DNA of 64,000 bases from Chitinophagales bacterium. GTDB lineage: Bacteria > Bacteroidota > Bacteroidia > Chitinophagales > BACL12. The stretch is from assembly GCA_020636645.1 (NCBI GenBank), contig JACJXO010000004.1:62001-126000 (forward strand), given 5' to 3'. A model generated the notes under the pieces. It was not told where the DNA came from. It made no database searches and worked only from the letters and a program-made list of their open reading frames with translations. This document shows, piece by piece, positions 8,989-17,272 of this stretch. Position 1 is the stretch's first letter. Every line of letters begins with the position of its first letter. A program made the translations under genes and the position numbers.

Positions 8989-10494
8989 TCATTTCTCGGG
9001 CCGCATTTGCGGAAAGAAGATGACATCCTGGATAGACTGGCTGTTCGTCATGATCATGGCCAGCCTGTCGATCCCGATTCCCAATCCGGCAGTGGGGGGC
9101 ATGCCAAACTCAAGGGCTCGAAGAAAATCTTCGTCCAGCAGCATGCTTTCTTCATCACCCCGTTTACCTAGTTCCAATTGTGCTTCAAAGCGGTGGCGCT
9201 GATCTATGGGGTCATTGAGTTCACTGAATGAGTTGCAGATCTCCTTTCCGTTCACCACAGCTTCAAATCGTTCTACCAGCCCTTCTTTGGTACGGTGTTT
9301 CTTGGCCAGCGGGCTCATCTCTACCGGATAGTCTGTGATGAAGGTGGGCTGTATGAGATGCGGCTCGCACTTCTCACCAAAGATCTCATCAATGATCTTG
9401 CCCTTGCCCATAGAGGCATCTACATGCACATGCATATCTTTCGCCGCCTGATAAAGTGCTTTCTCATCCATTCCGCTGATGTCAACCCCGGTGAAATGCT
9501 CAATAGCACCGAACATGGTATAGCGTGTCCACGGGCGTTTGAAGTCTATGGCATGTTCACCAACCTGAACAATGGTTCCACCGGTAACGGCAATAGCCAC
9601 CCGTTCAACCATTTCTTCCACCAGGTCCATCATCCATTCGTAATCTTTATATGCTACGTATAATTCAACCTGGGTAAATTCAGGATTGTGAAAACGGCTC
9701 ATGCCTTCGTTGCGGAAGTCTTTACTGAACTCATACACACCATCAAAACCACCCACGATCAGACGCTTGAGGTACAGCTCATTGGCAATGCGCAGGTACA
9801 GGGTCATATCCAGCGTATTGTGATGTGTTTTAAAGGGCCTGGCAGCTGCACCACCATACAATGGCTGAAGGACAGGAGTTTCTACTTCCAGATATCCCCT
9901 TTCATTCAGATAATCACGCATGGCATTGACCATCTTTGTGCGCTTGACAAATGTTTCCCGCACATGCGGATTGACGATCAGGTCCAGGTAGCGCATTCTG
10001 TAGCGTTGTTCCGGATCGGTAAAGGCATCATGCACCTGACCTTCACTGTCGGTCTTCACAATGGGCAGCGGTCGCAGTGATTTGCTGAGCATCTTCAGCT
10101 CTGTCACGTGCACCGTGGTCTCACCGGTTTTAGTCTTGAAAACATGTCCGGCCACACCAATGATATCGCCAATGTCCATATGCTTCTTGAAGACTTCGTT
10201 ATAGAGGTCTTTATTTTCTTCCGGACAGATCTCATCGCGGGCAATATAGATCTGGATAGGGCCTTCCTGGTCATGAATGACCGCAAAAGAAGCCTTTCCC
10301 ATGATCCGTTTACTCATCAGCCTTCCTGCCAGTTTCACCCCGGCAAATGCCTCCGGTTCTGAATCAAAACGATCCAGTATATCACGGCTGTTGGTATTCA
10401 CTTCCACCGCTGCTGCCGGATAGGGTTCGATGCCCATTTGCCGGAGTGCGTGCATACTTTCTCTTCTGATGATCTCCTGTTCACTCAATGCCAT
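8989..10494 (-). CDS. lysS: Lysine--tRNA ligase, class II
   Basis: Charges tRNA-Lys. An N-terminal OB-fold anticodon-binding domain (about 50-150) precedes a class II catalytic core with motif 2 (FRNEGMSRFHNPEFTQVE) and motif 3 (GLGIGIDRLAMIM, then DVIFFPQMRPE at the C-terminus). The longest frame starts at 10515, but a minus-strand -7 box (TATTTTTG, 10520-10513) covers that codon. The ATG at 10494 (MALSEQEIIRRE) is therefore taken as the start, giving 501 residues, normal for LysS. Stand-alone gene; shares the terminator at 8875-8920. Confidence 0.95.
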   Translation of the reverse strand: MALSEQEIIRRESMHALRQMGIEPYPAAAVEVNTNSRDILDRFDSEPEAFAGVKLAGRLMSKRIMGKASFAVIHDQEGPIQIYIARDEICPEENKDLYNEVFKKHMDIGDIIGVAGHVFKTKTGETTVHVTELKMLSKSLRPLPIVKTDSEGQVHDAFTDPEQRYRMRYLDLIVNPHVRETFVKRTKMVNAMRDYLNERGYLEVETPVLQPLYGGAAARPFKTHHNTLDMTLYLRIANELYLKRLIVGGFDGVYEFSKDFRNEGMSRFHNPEFTQVELYVAYKDYEWMMDLVEEMVERVAIAVTGGTIVQVGEHAIDFKRPWTRYTMFGAIEHFTGVDISGMDEKALYQAAKDMHVHVDASMGKGKIIDEIFGEKCEPHLIQPTFITDYPVEMSPLAKKHRTKEGLVERFEAVVNGKEICNSFSELNDPIDQRHRFEAQLELGKRGDEESMLLDEDFLRALEFGMPPTAGLGIGIDRLAMIMTNSQSIQDVIFFPQMRPEK

Positions 10495-10512
10495 ACTTTC
10501 TGTTTGAGCCCA

Positions 10513-10520
10513 CAAAAATA
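10513..10520 (-). promoter_or_regulatory. -7 box for lysS
   Basis: TATTTTTG on the minus strand (TAnnTTTG), 18 nt upstream of the chosen lysS ATG and overlapping the ATG of the longer frame. It decides the start. Confidence 0.5.
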
Positions 10521-10571
10521 CAATGGAATACGGGCAGTTGTCCTGGTAGGTCAGGGCAGGCCGGAATTTGG

Positions 10572-10579
10572 TACCTTTG
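10572..10579 (+). promoter_or_regulatory. -7 box for the small ORF / phosphodiesterase operon
   Basis: TACCTTTG matches TAnnTTTG and lies 10 nt before the ATG at 10590, leaving a leader of only a few nucleotides. No clear -33 element. Confidence 0.5.
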
Positions 10580-10589
10580 CAGTCCTATT

Positions 10590-10811
10590 ATGGAGAATAA
10601 AAAGGAAGTAAAACAGATCACCATCACCACCAAAGATGGTAAGCCGTTCGCGGTTCCACCGGAGGGTTCGCTGGGCTTGCTGGCACTGGGTCATGTAGGC
10701 CTGATGGCCTGGCGCCAGTCAAGGGCTGCCTATGCTGAAAAGATGAAGGAACTGCAGGCAGCAGGTAAGTTGCCGCAACAAACAGAACAGGAACAAAAGA
10801 AACAGGACTGA
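10590..10811 (+). CDS. Small hypothetical protein coupled to the phosphodiesterase fusion
   Basis: 73 residues starting MENKKEVKQITITTKDGK. There is one moderately hydrophobic stretch (GLLALGHVGLMAW, about 29-41) followed by a charged, Gln-rich tail ending EQEQKKQD, so it is probably a small single-pass or membrane-associated protein. I do not recognise the family. Its TGA overlaps the ATG of the next gene by one base (TGATG), which implies coupled translation and a shared role. The start follows the -7 box at 10572-10579; the longer frame from 10488 would begin upstream of the promoter. Confidence 0.7.
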   Translation: MENKKEVKQITITTKDGKPFAVPPEGSLGLLALGHVGLMAWRQSRAAYAEKMKELQAAGKLPQQTEQEQKKQD

Positions 10812-13372
10812 TGGGTAAGCGATTAGCTAAAAAAGTATTGCTGATAGGCTGGGATGCCGCCGACTGGAAAGTGATCAATCCGCTGATGGATGCCGGGCAT
10901 ATGCCCACTCTGGAAAAACTGGTGAACGGTGGTGTAATGGGGAACCTGGCCACGCTGGACCCGCCACTGTCGCCCATGCTCTGGACCAGTATCAGTACAG
11001 GAAAGAGACCATATAAACATGGTATTCACGGTTTCACCGAGCCAGACCCCAGTGGCAAAGGAGTAAGGCCGGCCTTCATAACCTCCAGAAAGGTGAAGGC
11101 AGTCTGGAATATTTTCAATCAGCATCATATGAAAAGCCATGTGGTGGGCTGGTGGCCAAGCCATCCTGCAGAACCCATCAATGGCATCATGGTATCCAAC
11201 TTTTTCCAGAAAGCCACCAAGCCGATACATGAACCCTGGCCCATGGCTCCGGGAACGGTACATCCGGAAAACCTGGCAGGGATCTTTGAAAAATTCAGGG
11301 TGCATCCCGGCGAGCTTTCAGCAGCTCATCTGCTGCCCTTTGTTCCGGATGCTGCAAAAGTTGACCAGGAAAAAGACAAACGCCTGCAAATGCTGGCAAA
11401 GGTCATTGCCGATGCCTCTTCCATACAGGCAGCAGCAACCTATATATTAGAGAATGAAGAATGGGATTTTGTTGGCGTTTATTTTGATGCCATTGATCAC
11501 TTCTGTCATGGTTTCATGAAGTTTCATCCGCCGCAGTTGCCCGGTGTTCCTGATGACCTCTACCAACTTTACAAAGACGTGGTCATCAGTGGTTATAAAT
11601 TCCACGATATGATGCTGGAACGGCTGCTGGAGCTGGCAGGCGATGATGTGACCGTGATGCTGATTTCAGACCACGGCTTCCATCCCGATCATCTTAGGCC
11701 CCTGCGTCTTCCCAAAGAACCTGCTGCTCCTGCACTGGAACACAGTCCGTATGGCATCGTGGTCATCAACGGGCCCAATATTAAAAAGGATGAGCGCATT
11801 TACGGTGCCAGCATCCTGGATGTTACCCCGACCCTGCTCACTTTATTCGGTTTGCCGGTAGCCAACGATATGGATGGCAACGTTATGATCAATGCTTTTG
11901 AAGAACAGATCACTCCAGACCGCATTGACAGCTGGGAGAACATTCCGGGGCCCAGCGGGCAACACCCGGCAGACCGTCAGGAAGACCCCTATGCAGCCCA
12001 TGAGGCCATGGAACAACTGATAGAACTGGGGTATGTGGAAAGACCGGATGAGAATGCCGAGAAAGCCATTCAGAAAACAGTTGCAGAGAACAATTACTAC
12101 CTGGCCCGGGCTTACATACACGGACGAAAAACTGAGGAGGCCGTTCAGATACTGGAAGGTCTTGTCAAAGAAAACCCTGATGTAAACCGATACGCCATGC
12201 GCCTGGCGCATTGCTATCAGTCAACCGGCAAGATCGCTGAATGCCGCACCGTTCTGAAGAACCTGAAAGAAGCCACCGGATCAGAATCTGTTGGTATGCA
12301 GGTCATGGAAGGCGGTCTGCTGCTGATGGAAAACAAACCCAAAGAAGCCACGGAGATATTTGAAGCCATAGAAAAAGAGCATGTAGGTGCAAGGGTAGGG
12401 CTGCAACTTGGAAAATCCTATCTCCTGCTCAAGAACTGGAAGAAGGCAGAAGCAGCCTTCCGCAAGGAACTGGAACATGACCCCGGAAATGCAAGTGCCT
12501 GGCACGGATTAGGTGTCAGCCTGCTCAGGCAGGGTAATTATGAAGAAGCAGCAGACTGTTTCCTCAACGCAGTGGGCTTCATCTACCACTTTCCGTTTGC
12601 ACATTATCACCTGGGTGAGACCCTGTATCATATGGGCGAATACGAACGTTCTGCCGAAGCTTTTGAGGTAACACTCAAAATGGCTCCCGGTGTGAACAAG
12701 GCCAGACAGTGGCTTTCCAGGATCTACCGTGAACACCTGAACAAACCGGAACTGGCCGAGCAGAAAACCGAGGCCATGGAAGACCATATGCGGGGTGATG
12801 TGGTAGTGGTATCAGGTCTGCCCCGATCAGGTACCAGTATGATGATGCAAATGCTCGACAAAGGCGGACTGGAGATCTTTTCAGACAAGAAAAGAACAGC
12901 AGACGAAAACAACCCTAAAGGGTATTACGAGCATGAGGCTGTCATGTCCATTTCCAAGAACAAGGCCTGGCTGGAAGAAGCCAAAGGGAAAGTGGTCAAG
13001 GTTATCAGCCACCTTCTGTTTGAGCTGCCTGCACGCTACAACTATAAAGTGGTGTTCATGGAACGAGACCTCAATGAGGTACTGATGAGCCAGCACCGCA
13101 TGCTGGTCAGAAACGGCAAAGCCAAGGAAGATACCATCAACCTGAAATTGATGGGACCCTTCAGGCAAAACCTGGAGAAGGTGCGCAATTGGGCAACCAA
13201 TCAGGCAAATGTGGATATTCTATATGTATCTCATGCTGCCATGATGAATAACCCGGGTGAAGAGATCAGCCGCATCAACCAGTTTCTGGGTGGCAAACTG
13301 GACACAGCTGCAATGGCAGGTGTTATTGATCGTTCGTTATACAGAGAAAAAGCAAATGAAACTAAAGAATGA
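10811..13372 (+). CDS. Phosphodiesterase (alkaline phosphatase superfamily) - TPR - sulfotransferase fusion
   Basis: 853 residues in three parts. Residues about 5-380 are a type I phosphodiesterase/nucleotide pyrophosphatase-like domain of the alkaline phosphatase superfamily, with metal ligands in LIGWDAADW, the nucleophile region SPMLWTSISTGKRP, FDAIDHFCHGF, and SDHGFH followed by EHSPYG. Residues about 400-650 are tetratricopeptide-type helices (LGYVERPDEN ... ASAWHGLGVSLLRQGNYEEA). Residues about 663-850 are a sulfotransferase-like P-loop domain with the PAPS-binding type motif SGLPRSGTSMMMQML. There is no signal peptide, so it is presumably cytosolic. The combination could hydrolyse a phospho- or sulfo-ester and transfer sulfate onto a common substrate, but the substrate is unknown. 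The gene is coupled to the 73-residue ORF upstream, and its last 17 bp overlap the next gene. Confidence 0.85.
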   Translation: MGKRLAKKVLLIGWDAADWKVINPLMDAGHMPTLEKLVNGGVMGNLATLDPPLSPMLWTSISTGKRPYKHGIHGFTEPDPSGKGVRPAFITSRKVKAVWNIFNQHHMKSHVVGWWPSHPAEPINGIMVSNFFQKATKPIHEPWPMAPGTVHPENLAGIFEKFRVHPGELSAAHLLPFVPDAAKVDQEKDKRLQMLAKVIADASSIQAAATYILENEEWDFVGVYFDAIDHFCHGFMKFHPPQLPGVPDDLYQLYKDVVISGYKFHDMMLERLLELAGDDVTVMLISDHGFHPDHLRPLRLPKEPAAPALEHSPYGIVVINGPNIKKDERIYGASILDVTPTLLTLFGLPVANDMDGNVMINAFEEQITPDRIDSWENIPGPSGQHPADRQEDPYAAHEAMEQLIELGYVERPDENAEKAIQKTVAENNYYLARAYIHGRKTEEAVQILEGLVKENPDVNRYAMRLAHCYQSTGKIAECRTVLKNLKEATGSESVGMQVMEGGLLLMENKPKEATEIFEAIEKEHVGARVGLQLGKSYLLLKNWKKAEAAFRKELEHDPGNASAWHGLGVSLLRQGNYEEAADCFLNAVGFIYHFPFAHYHLGETLYHMGEYERSAEAFEVTLKMAPGVNKARQWLSRIYREHLNKPELAEQKTEAMEDHMRGDVVVVSGLPRSGTSMMMQMLDKGGLEIFSDKKRTADENNPKGYYEHEAVMSISKNKAWLEEAKGKVVKVISHLLFELPARYNYKVVFMERDLNEVLMSQHRMLVRNGKAKEDTINLKLMGPFRQNLEKVRNWATNQANVDILYVSHAAMMNNPGEEISRINQFLGGKLDTAAMAGVIDRSLYREKANETKE

Positions 13373-14240
13373 TCAGCAACTGACCGGACGGCTGGCAGCA
13401 TATTCTGCTCTGTCGTCCCTCCTGCTATGGTCTGCAGATGCCTCGGCAGAGGTGGTTTATCAGAATATTGACCCTGATCTCCTGGTCAACCCCGGCGATA
13501 CCGCCTATCTTGATCTGGATGGTGATGGCACCGATGACCTGATGTTCTGGATCAGAAGCCAGCAGGGAATGATCAGCACGGCAGAAGGAGGAAGTTTCAG
13601 CTACACCTACAGGATGGCCTATGCTTCCGGTCTGAATAATAATGTGATCTTCGGTGAGCCCGGAAGTTCCGGTGGTTATGAGTTCCTCATGCCCTACAAC
13701 TTTTCATCAGGTGCCTTCATTGCTGACACACTCGAGTTGTTTCCGGGCCCGGCCAGGCTGGCTGCTTTTGTGCAGCTGGATGGCATTCCCTTTGTAAGCA
13801 GCGGGCCGTGGAACGGTCTGTCGGGCATGCTGGGTATGCGTTTCAAGATTGGAGATGACAGCCATTATGCCTGGATTCGCCTGTCTGTTGGTATGGCCGC
13901 TACCTCCATTACGATAGAAGAATACGCCTGGGATGATCAGGCCAATATAGGAGGCATTACTGCAGGTATCACCGCACCTGTGCCTGAACCTGCCCTTGCA
14001 TCAGCCATCCAGTGCTGGACAGACGGGCAGGCTGTGCTGGTACAACGACCGGAAGAGTGGCAGGTGCACTATTCCCTGTTCGATCTGCAAGGCCGGCTCA
14101 TTCCGTTTACACAGCAGGCAGGTCAACCAGACCGGTTGCTACCTGCAACAGCGGTTCAGGATGGCATATACCTGGTTCAGATCAGCTCAGCAGAACACGG
14201 TACAGCAACCAGGAAAATATTTCTGGCGTCCGGATTTTAG
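13356..14240 (+). CDS. AYSA-type secreted paralogue 1
   Basis: 294 residues. First of five tandem relatives. The N-terminus has a signal peptide with the shared motif LAAYSALSS and a cut near ASAE. The mature protein opens VVYQNIDPDLLV and carries the acidic loop LDLDGDGTDDLMF, which looks like a calcium-binding DxDxDG loop. A diverged YGWxRLDV block (HYAWIRLSVG) and a C-terminal beta domain resembling a T9SS tail (SLFDLQGRLIPF ... DGIYLVQI ... RKIFLASGF) follow. The start is the ATG at 13356 inside the 3' end of the phosphodiesterase gene; the longer frame upstream has no signal peptide. Most diverged of the five. Function unknown. Confidence 0.75.
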   Translation: MKLKNDQQLTGRLAAYSALSSLLLWSADASAEVVYQNIDPDLLVNPGDTAYLDLDGDGTDDLMFWIRSQQGMISTAEGGSFSYTYRMAYASGLNNNVIFGEPGSSGGYEFLMPYNFSSGAFIADTLELFPGPARLAAFVQLDGIPFVSSGPWNGLSGMLGMRFKIGDDSHYAWIRLSVGMAATSITIEEYAWDDQANIGGITAGITAPVPEPALASAIQCWTDGQAVLVQRPEEWQVHYSLFDLQGRLIPFTQQAGQPDRLLPATAVQDGIYLVQISSAEHGTATRKIFLASGF

Positions 14241-14294
14241 CACGATTATGACCTGTTTTGGTTAATTTATCCTTTACAAAACAAAAATCCTGCG

Positions 14295-14302
14295 TACATT
14301 AG
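14295..14302 (+). promoter_or_regulatory. Possible -7 box for paralogue 2
   Basis: TACATTAG resembles TAnnTTTG with the third T and the final position region changed; it lies 30 nt before the ATG. Weak. Confidence 0.25.
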
Positions 14303-14332
14303 CGGGGTAAAAATCTTACAAATCGATTACGT

Positions 14333-15199
14333 ATGAAAAAAATTTACAACGAATCTGCCAGCAAGAAACTGGCTGCCTATTCAGCCATGGCTGCCACTAT
14401 GGTAGCTACTCAGGCAGATGCACAGACCATTGTTTATGAAGACATTGACGATGTGACCATTGAAATTGGTGATATCGTTCTGGTTGATGTGAACGGCGAT
14501 GGTTATGATGACTTCCTGTTCCAGGCTACTTCTTCTACCGGTGGTGTATGGTCATTTGGTCGTGTGTTCGGTAACGTACCTTCTTACTCAGTAGGTGCAG
14601 TAAGCAACAAAGTAATGGGTTACAGTGGTGCAATCCTGCCTTACGGCAGCGCTCTGGATGCAGGTGCTCTGGTAAGTGCCAGTGCAGATTTCCTGGGCGA
14701 CAGCTCCAGCAACCCCGGCAACGTTGCGTTCCTGAACTCTATCTACTCCGGTGCTACTTACGGTCAGTTTGCTGATGTTACTGACAAGTACCTCGGCTTT
14801 TCATTTGATGTGGATGGCAACACCCATTACGGCTGGATGCGTCTGGACGGAACTGTAGGTCCTGTTACCCTGACCATCAAAGACCTGGCTTACAACAGCA
14901 CTGCTGGTGAGTCTATCGAAACAGGCGACATGGGCGATGTTGTTCAACTGTCGCTGATCGATGCTTCTCAGCTTACTGCTTACAGCTTTGGCAATACCAT
15001 TCACATTAACGTGAACGGACTGGAAGCAAACAATGCACAGGTACAGGTGTCCAATGCACTTGGTCAGGTTGTTTATAACAACAATCTGGACATGTCAGGT
15101 ATGGATATCGTGCTGAACAACGCCGCTACCGGTGTGTACAGCATCCGTATCGTTGCTGACGGTGCCGTATTCAGCAAAGAAGTGTTCATCGGTCAGTGA
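14333..15199 (+). CDS. AYSA-type secreted paralogue 2 (probably highly expressed)
   Basis: 288 residues. Signal peptide with KKLAAYSAMAATMVATQADAQ, then IVYEDIDDVTIEIG and the acidic loop VDVNGDGYDDFLF. Later blocks are TDKYLGFSFDVDGN and HYGWMRLDGTVG followed by LTIKDLAYN. The tail (VQVSNALGQVVYNNNLD ... AATGVYSIRIV ... KEVFIGQ) is T9SS-like. Codon choice is more uniform (for example repeated GGT and CTG) than in the other four copies, which suggests high expression. A strong terminator follows. Function unknown; exported and probably attached to or released from the surface. Confidence 0.8.
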   Translation: MKKIYNESASKKLAAYSAMAATMVATQADAQTIVYEDIDDVTIEIGDIVLVDVNGDGYDDFLFQATSSTGGVWSFGRVFGNVPSYSVGAVSNKVMGYSGAILPYGSALDAGALVSASADFLGDSSSNPGNVAFLNSIYSGATYGQFADVTDKYLGFSFDVDGNTHYGWMRLDGTVGPVTLTIKDLAYNSTAGESIETGDMGDVVQLSLIDASQLTAYSFGNTIHINVNGLEANNAQVQVSNALGQVVYNNNLDMSGMDIVLNNAATGVYSIRIVADGAVFSKEVFIGQ

Positions 15200-15218
15200 C
15201 CTGTACATTGATCCTATA

Positions 15219-15248
15219 CAAAGCCCGCCATTGGCGGGCTTTTTTTTG
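15219..15248 (+). terminator. Intrinsic terminator after paralogue 2
   Basis: Stem AAGCCCGCC (15221-15229) with GGCGGGCTT (15233-15241), ATT loop, then a run of eight T. Textbook form on the plus strand. Confidence 0.92.
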
Positions 15249-15321
15249 CACCTGACCTCCTGCAGAGACAAATCTGTTCCAGAACTGACAAGGGTCTGCA
15301 GGCCATTGACACCACATACAG

Positions 15322-15329
15322 TAATTTTG
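15322..15329 (+). promoter_or_regulatory. -7 box for paralogue 3
   Basis: TAATTTTG matches TAnnTTTG and ends 6 nt before the ATG at 15336, so the leader would be a few nucleotides at most. Confidence 0.5.
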
Positions 15330-15335
15330 TACTGT

Positions 15336-16250
15336 ATGAATAATGAAAGTGCCTTTTCTACAAAGCTTGCAGCCTATTCTGCAATGGCCGGAGCAACCCT
15401 GCTGGGTGCCGGAAGTACCTTCGGCCAGAACGTGATCCAGTACACTGATGTAGATCCTGATATTACCCTGGAGATGCAAGGTGATCTGTTTAACCTGGAC
15501 CTGGACGCCGATGGAACAACAGACTTTGTCATATACAAATATTTTTCAGCTTATCCCTACATTTTCAGTACCGCATCAGGCAGCTCGGTAAGCGGAACCA
15601 TACTTTTTAACCACCTCTTTGCGCTGCCCGCAACCGGTAATGCCATGTCAGGCTCCTATGGCTACAGCGGCTATCCGTATCCGTTTGCCCTGAATGCGGG
15701 CCAGTCGGTCAGCAATGCAAGTCAGATGATTCCTGCAGGCCTGCAAAGCCTTGTGTACAGCCGATACTACAGCGTGGAAGCATCCGGCTTGTCTGTCTCT
15801 AATGTGCAACGCGGAAACTGGCTGGGCGGCAAGACAGACAAATACCTTGGGCTGCAGTTCATGATAGGTGAAGAGACGCATTACGGCTGGGTCAGACTGG
15901 ATGTAGCAGCTGACCACACCACCTGTACCATAAAAGATTATGCATATAATACCATTCCTGATATGGCAATAGCAACAGGTCAGAATGAGTTGGTTCCGGT
16001 CCTGGAATATTCCGCCATCGGTCAGACAGAGATCTACAGCTTCGGCCAGACCGTTGTCATTCAAACACCAGAGGCACCTGCTGCAGAAGCCACAGTTCAT
16101 ATAACCGGCATACAGGGCCAGGTGGTGTTCAGTGGAAACCTGGTTCCTTCCGGCATGCAGATCCATCTGGATCAGGCAGCTGCCGGTGTGTATCTGGTAC
16201 AGGTAGAGACAGCCGGTTTCCGGTTGACCCGGAAGGTCTTTATTGAATGA
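15336..16250 (+). CDS. AYSA-type secreted paralogue 3
   Basis: 304 residues from the ATG at 15336 (MNNESAFSTKLAAYSAMAG); the longer frame from 15132 crosses a terminator and a promoter and is rejected. Signal peptide cut near STFGQ. Then IQYTDVDPDITLEM, the acidic loop LDLDADGTTDFVI, NWLGGKTDKYLGLQFMIGE, HYGWVRLDVAAD, TIKDYAYN, and a T9SS-like tail ending AAGVYLVQVETAGFRL, RKVFIE. It has the family layout and its own promoter. Function unknown. Confidence 0.8.
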   Translation: MNNESAFSTKLAAYSAMAGATLLGAGSTFGQNVIQYTDVDPDITLEMQGDLFNLDLDADGTTDFVIYKYFSAYPYIFSTASGSSVSGTILFNHLFALPATGNAMSGSYGYSGYPYPFALNAGQSVSNASQMIPAGLQSLVYSRYYSVEASGLSVSNVQRGNWLGGKTDKYLGLQFMIGEETHYGWVRLDVAADHTTCTIKDYAYNTIPDMAIATGQNELVPVLEYSAIGQTEIYSFGQTVVIQTPEAPAAEATVHITGIQGQVVFSGNLVPSGMQIHLDQAAAGVYLVQVETAGFRLTRKVFIE

Positions 16251-16316
16251 TCGAACGCCCCGCATATTAGAAACATCTCTCCTGTCATATGACCGGTTCA
16301 TTGCCATTATATACCT

Positions 16317-16324
16317 TACCTTTG
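16317..16324 (+). promoter_or_regulatory. -7 box for paralogues 4 and 5
   Basis: TACCTTTG matches TAnnTTTG, 22 nt upstream of the ATG at 16347. No good -33 element was found. Confidence 0.5.
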
Positions 16325-16346
16325 TTGTGATATTTCAATACCCCGT

Positions 16347-17261
16347 ATGAAAAAGAAAAACACGCCCTCCCTGCTCGGTTATTCTGCCCTGGCAGCAACC
16401 TTTGTAGCTGTTGGAAGTGAGGCTGAAGGTCAGGTCATCTACACCGATATTGACCCGGATGTGACCATTGACCTGAACGGCGATTTTTTTGAACTTGACC
16501 TGAATGGTGATGCCACTCCGGACTTCCGTCTAACCAAAAGATTTCTGTCTTCATTCAACCCAACCATATATACTACCTATGGCAATGTGTATAGTGGTAC
16601 CATACAACTGAACCACATATATGGCACTGCCCTGGGAAGCAATGCCATCCTGGGAGATATCACCACTTTCGGTTTTCAGTATCCCTTTGCACTGGACAGT
16701 CTTGCGTGGCTGTGTGAAGACGGCGAATGGATGGAAGGCGGATATCAGAGCCTCGTGTACAGCTATGGGTACAAACTGAATCTGGGAAGTTCTGTGGTCT
16801 CTTATGTACAGCTGAACGGCGATGGTTTCTGGTTTGGCGGACAAACAGACAAATACCTCGGCTTACAGCTTCGTCAGGATGGCGAACATTATTTCGGGTG
16901 GCTGCGCCTTGATGTTGCGCCAGACAATATTGCTTTCACCGTGAAGGAATACGCTATTTCTGCTGTGCCTGATTCCTGTATCCAGACTGGCCATCCCGCT
17001 CCTGATGCTATTACCGGTGTGTGGCCCACAGGATGGAATGCCTATACCTGGAATAACCGCCTGGTCATTCATACAGGCAATGACGTGACCGGTGCCCCTT
17101 TCCGCCTGGTTGACCTGACCGGCCGGGAAGTATTGTCAGGCCGGATTGATCAGCCACTATTGCAGATTGACACAGACCTGCCTGCAGGTATTTACAATAT
17201 CATGATACAATTTAACGACCTGATCCTGCAGCGGAAACTTTATCTTAGTGCTGCATTTTGA
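16347..17261 (+). CDS. AYSA-type secreted paralogue 4
   Basis: 304 residues. N-terminus MKKKNTPSLLGYSALAATF (GYSA variant) with a cut near EAEGQ, then VIYTDIDPDVTIDLN and the acidic loop LDLNGDATPDFRL. Later blocks are FWFGGQTDKYLGLQL, HYFGWLRLDVAPD, TVKEYAIS, and a T9SS-like tail (FRLVDLTGREVLSG ... LPAGIYNIMIQF ... RKLYLSAAF). The stop is 11 nt before the next start, so it is probably co-transcribed with paralogue 5. Function unknown. Confidence 0.8.
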   Translation: MKKKNTPSLLGYSALAATFVAVGSEAEGQVIYTDIDPDVTIDLNGDFFELDLNGDATPDFRLTKRFLSSFNPTIYTTYGNVYSGTIQLNHIYGTALGSNAILGDITTFGFQYPFALDSLAWLCEDGEWMEGGYQSLVYSYGYKLNLGSSVVSYVQLNGDGFWFGGQTDKYLGLQLRQDGEHYFGWLRLDVAPDNIAFTVKEYAISAVPDSCIQTGHPAPDAITGVWPTGWNAYTWNNRLVIHTGNDVTGAPFRLVDLTGREVLSGRIDQPLLQIDTDLPAGIYNIMIQFNDLILQRKLYLSAAF

Positions 17262-17272
17262 AACCCTCTTTT

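Noticed and set aside
15132..15335. Upstream extension of paralogue 3
   Set aside because: It would run back over the terminator at 15219-15248 and the -7 box at 15322-15329 and removes the signal peptide from the N-terminus.
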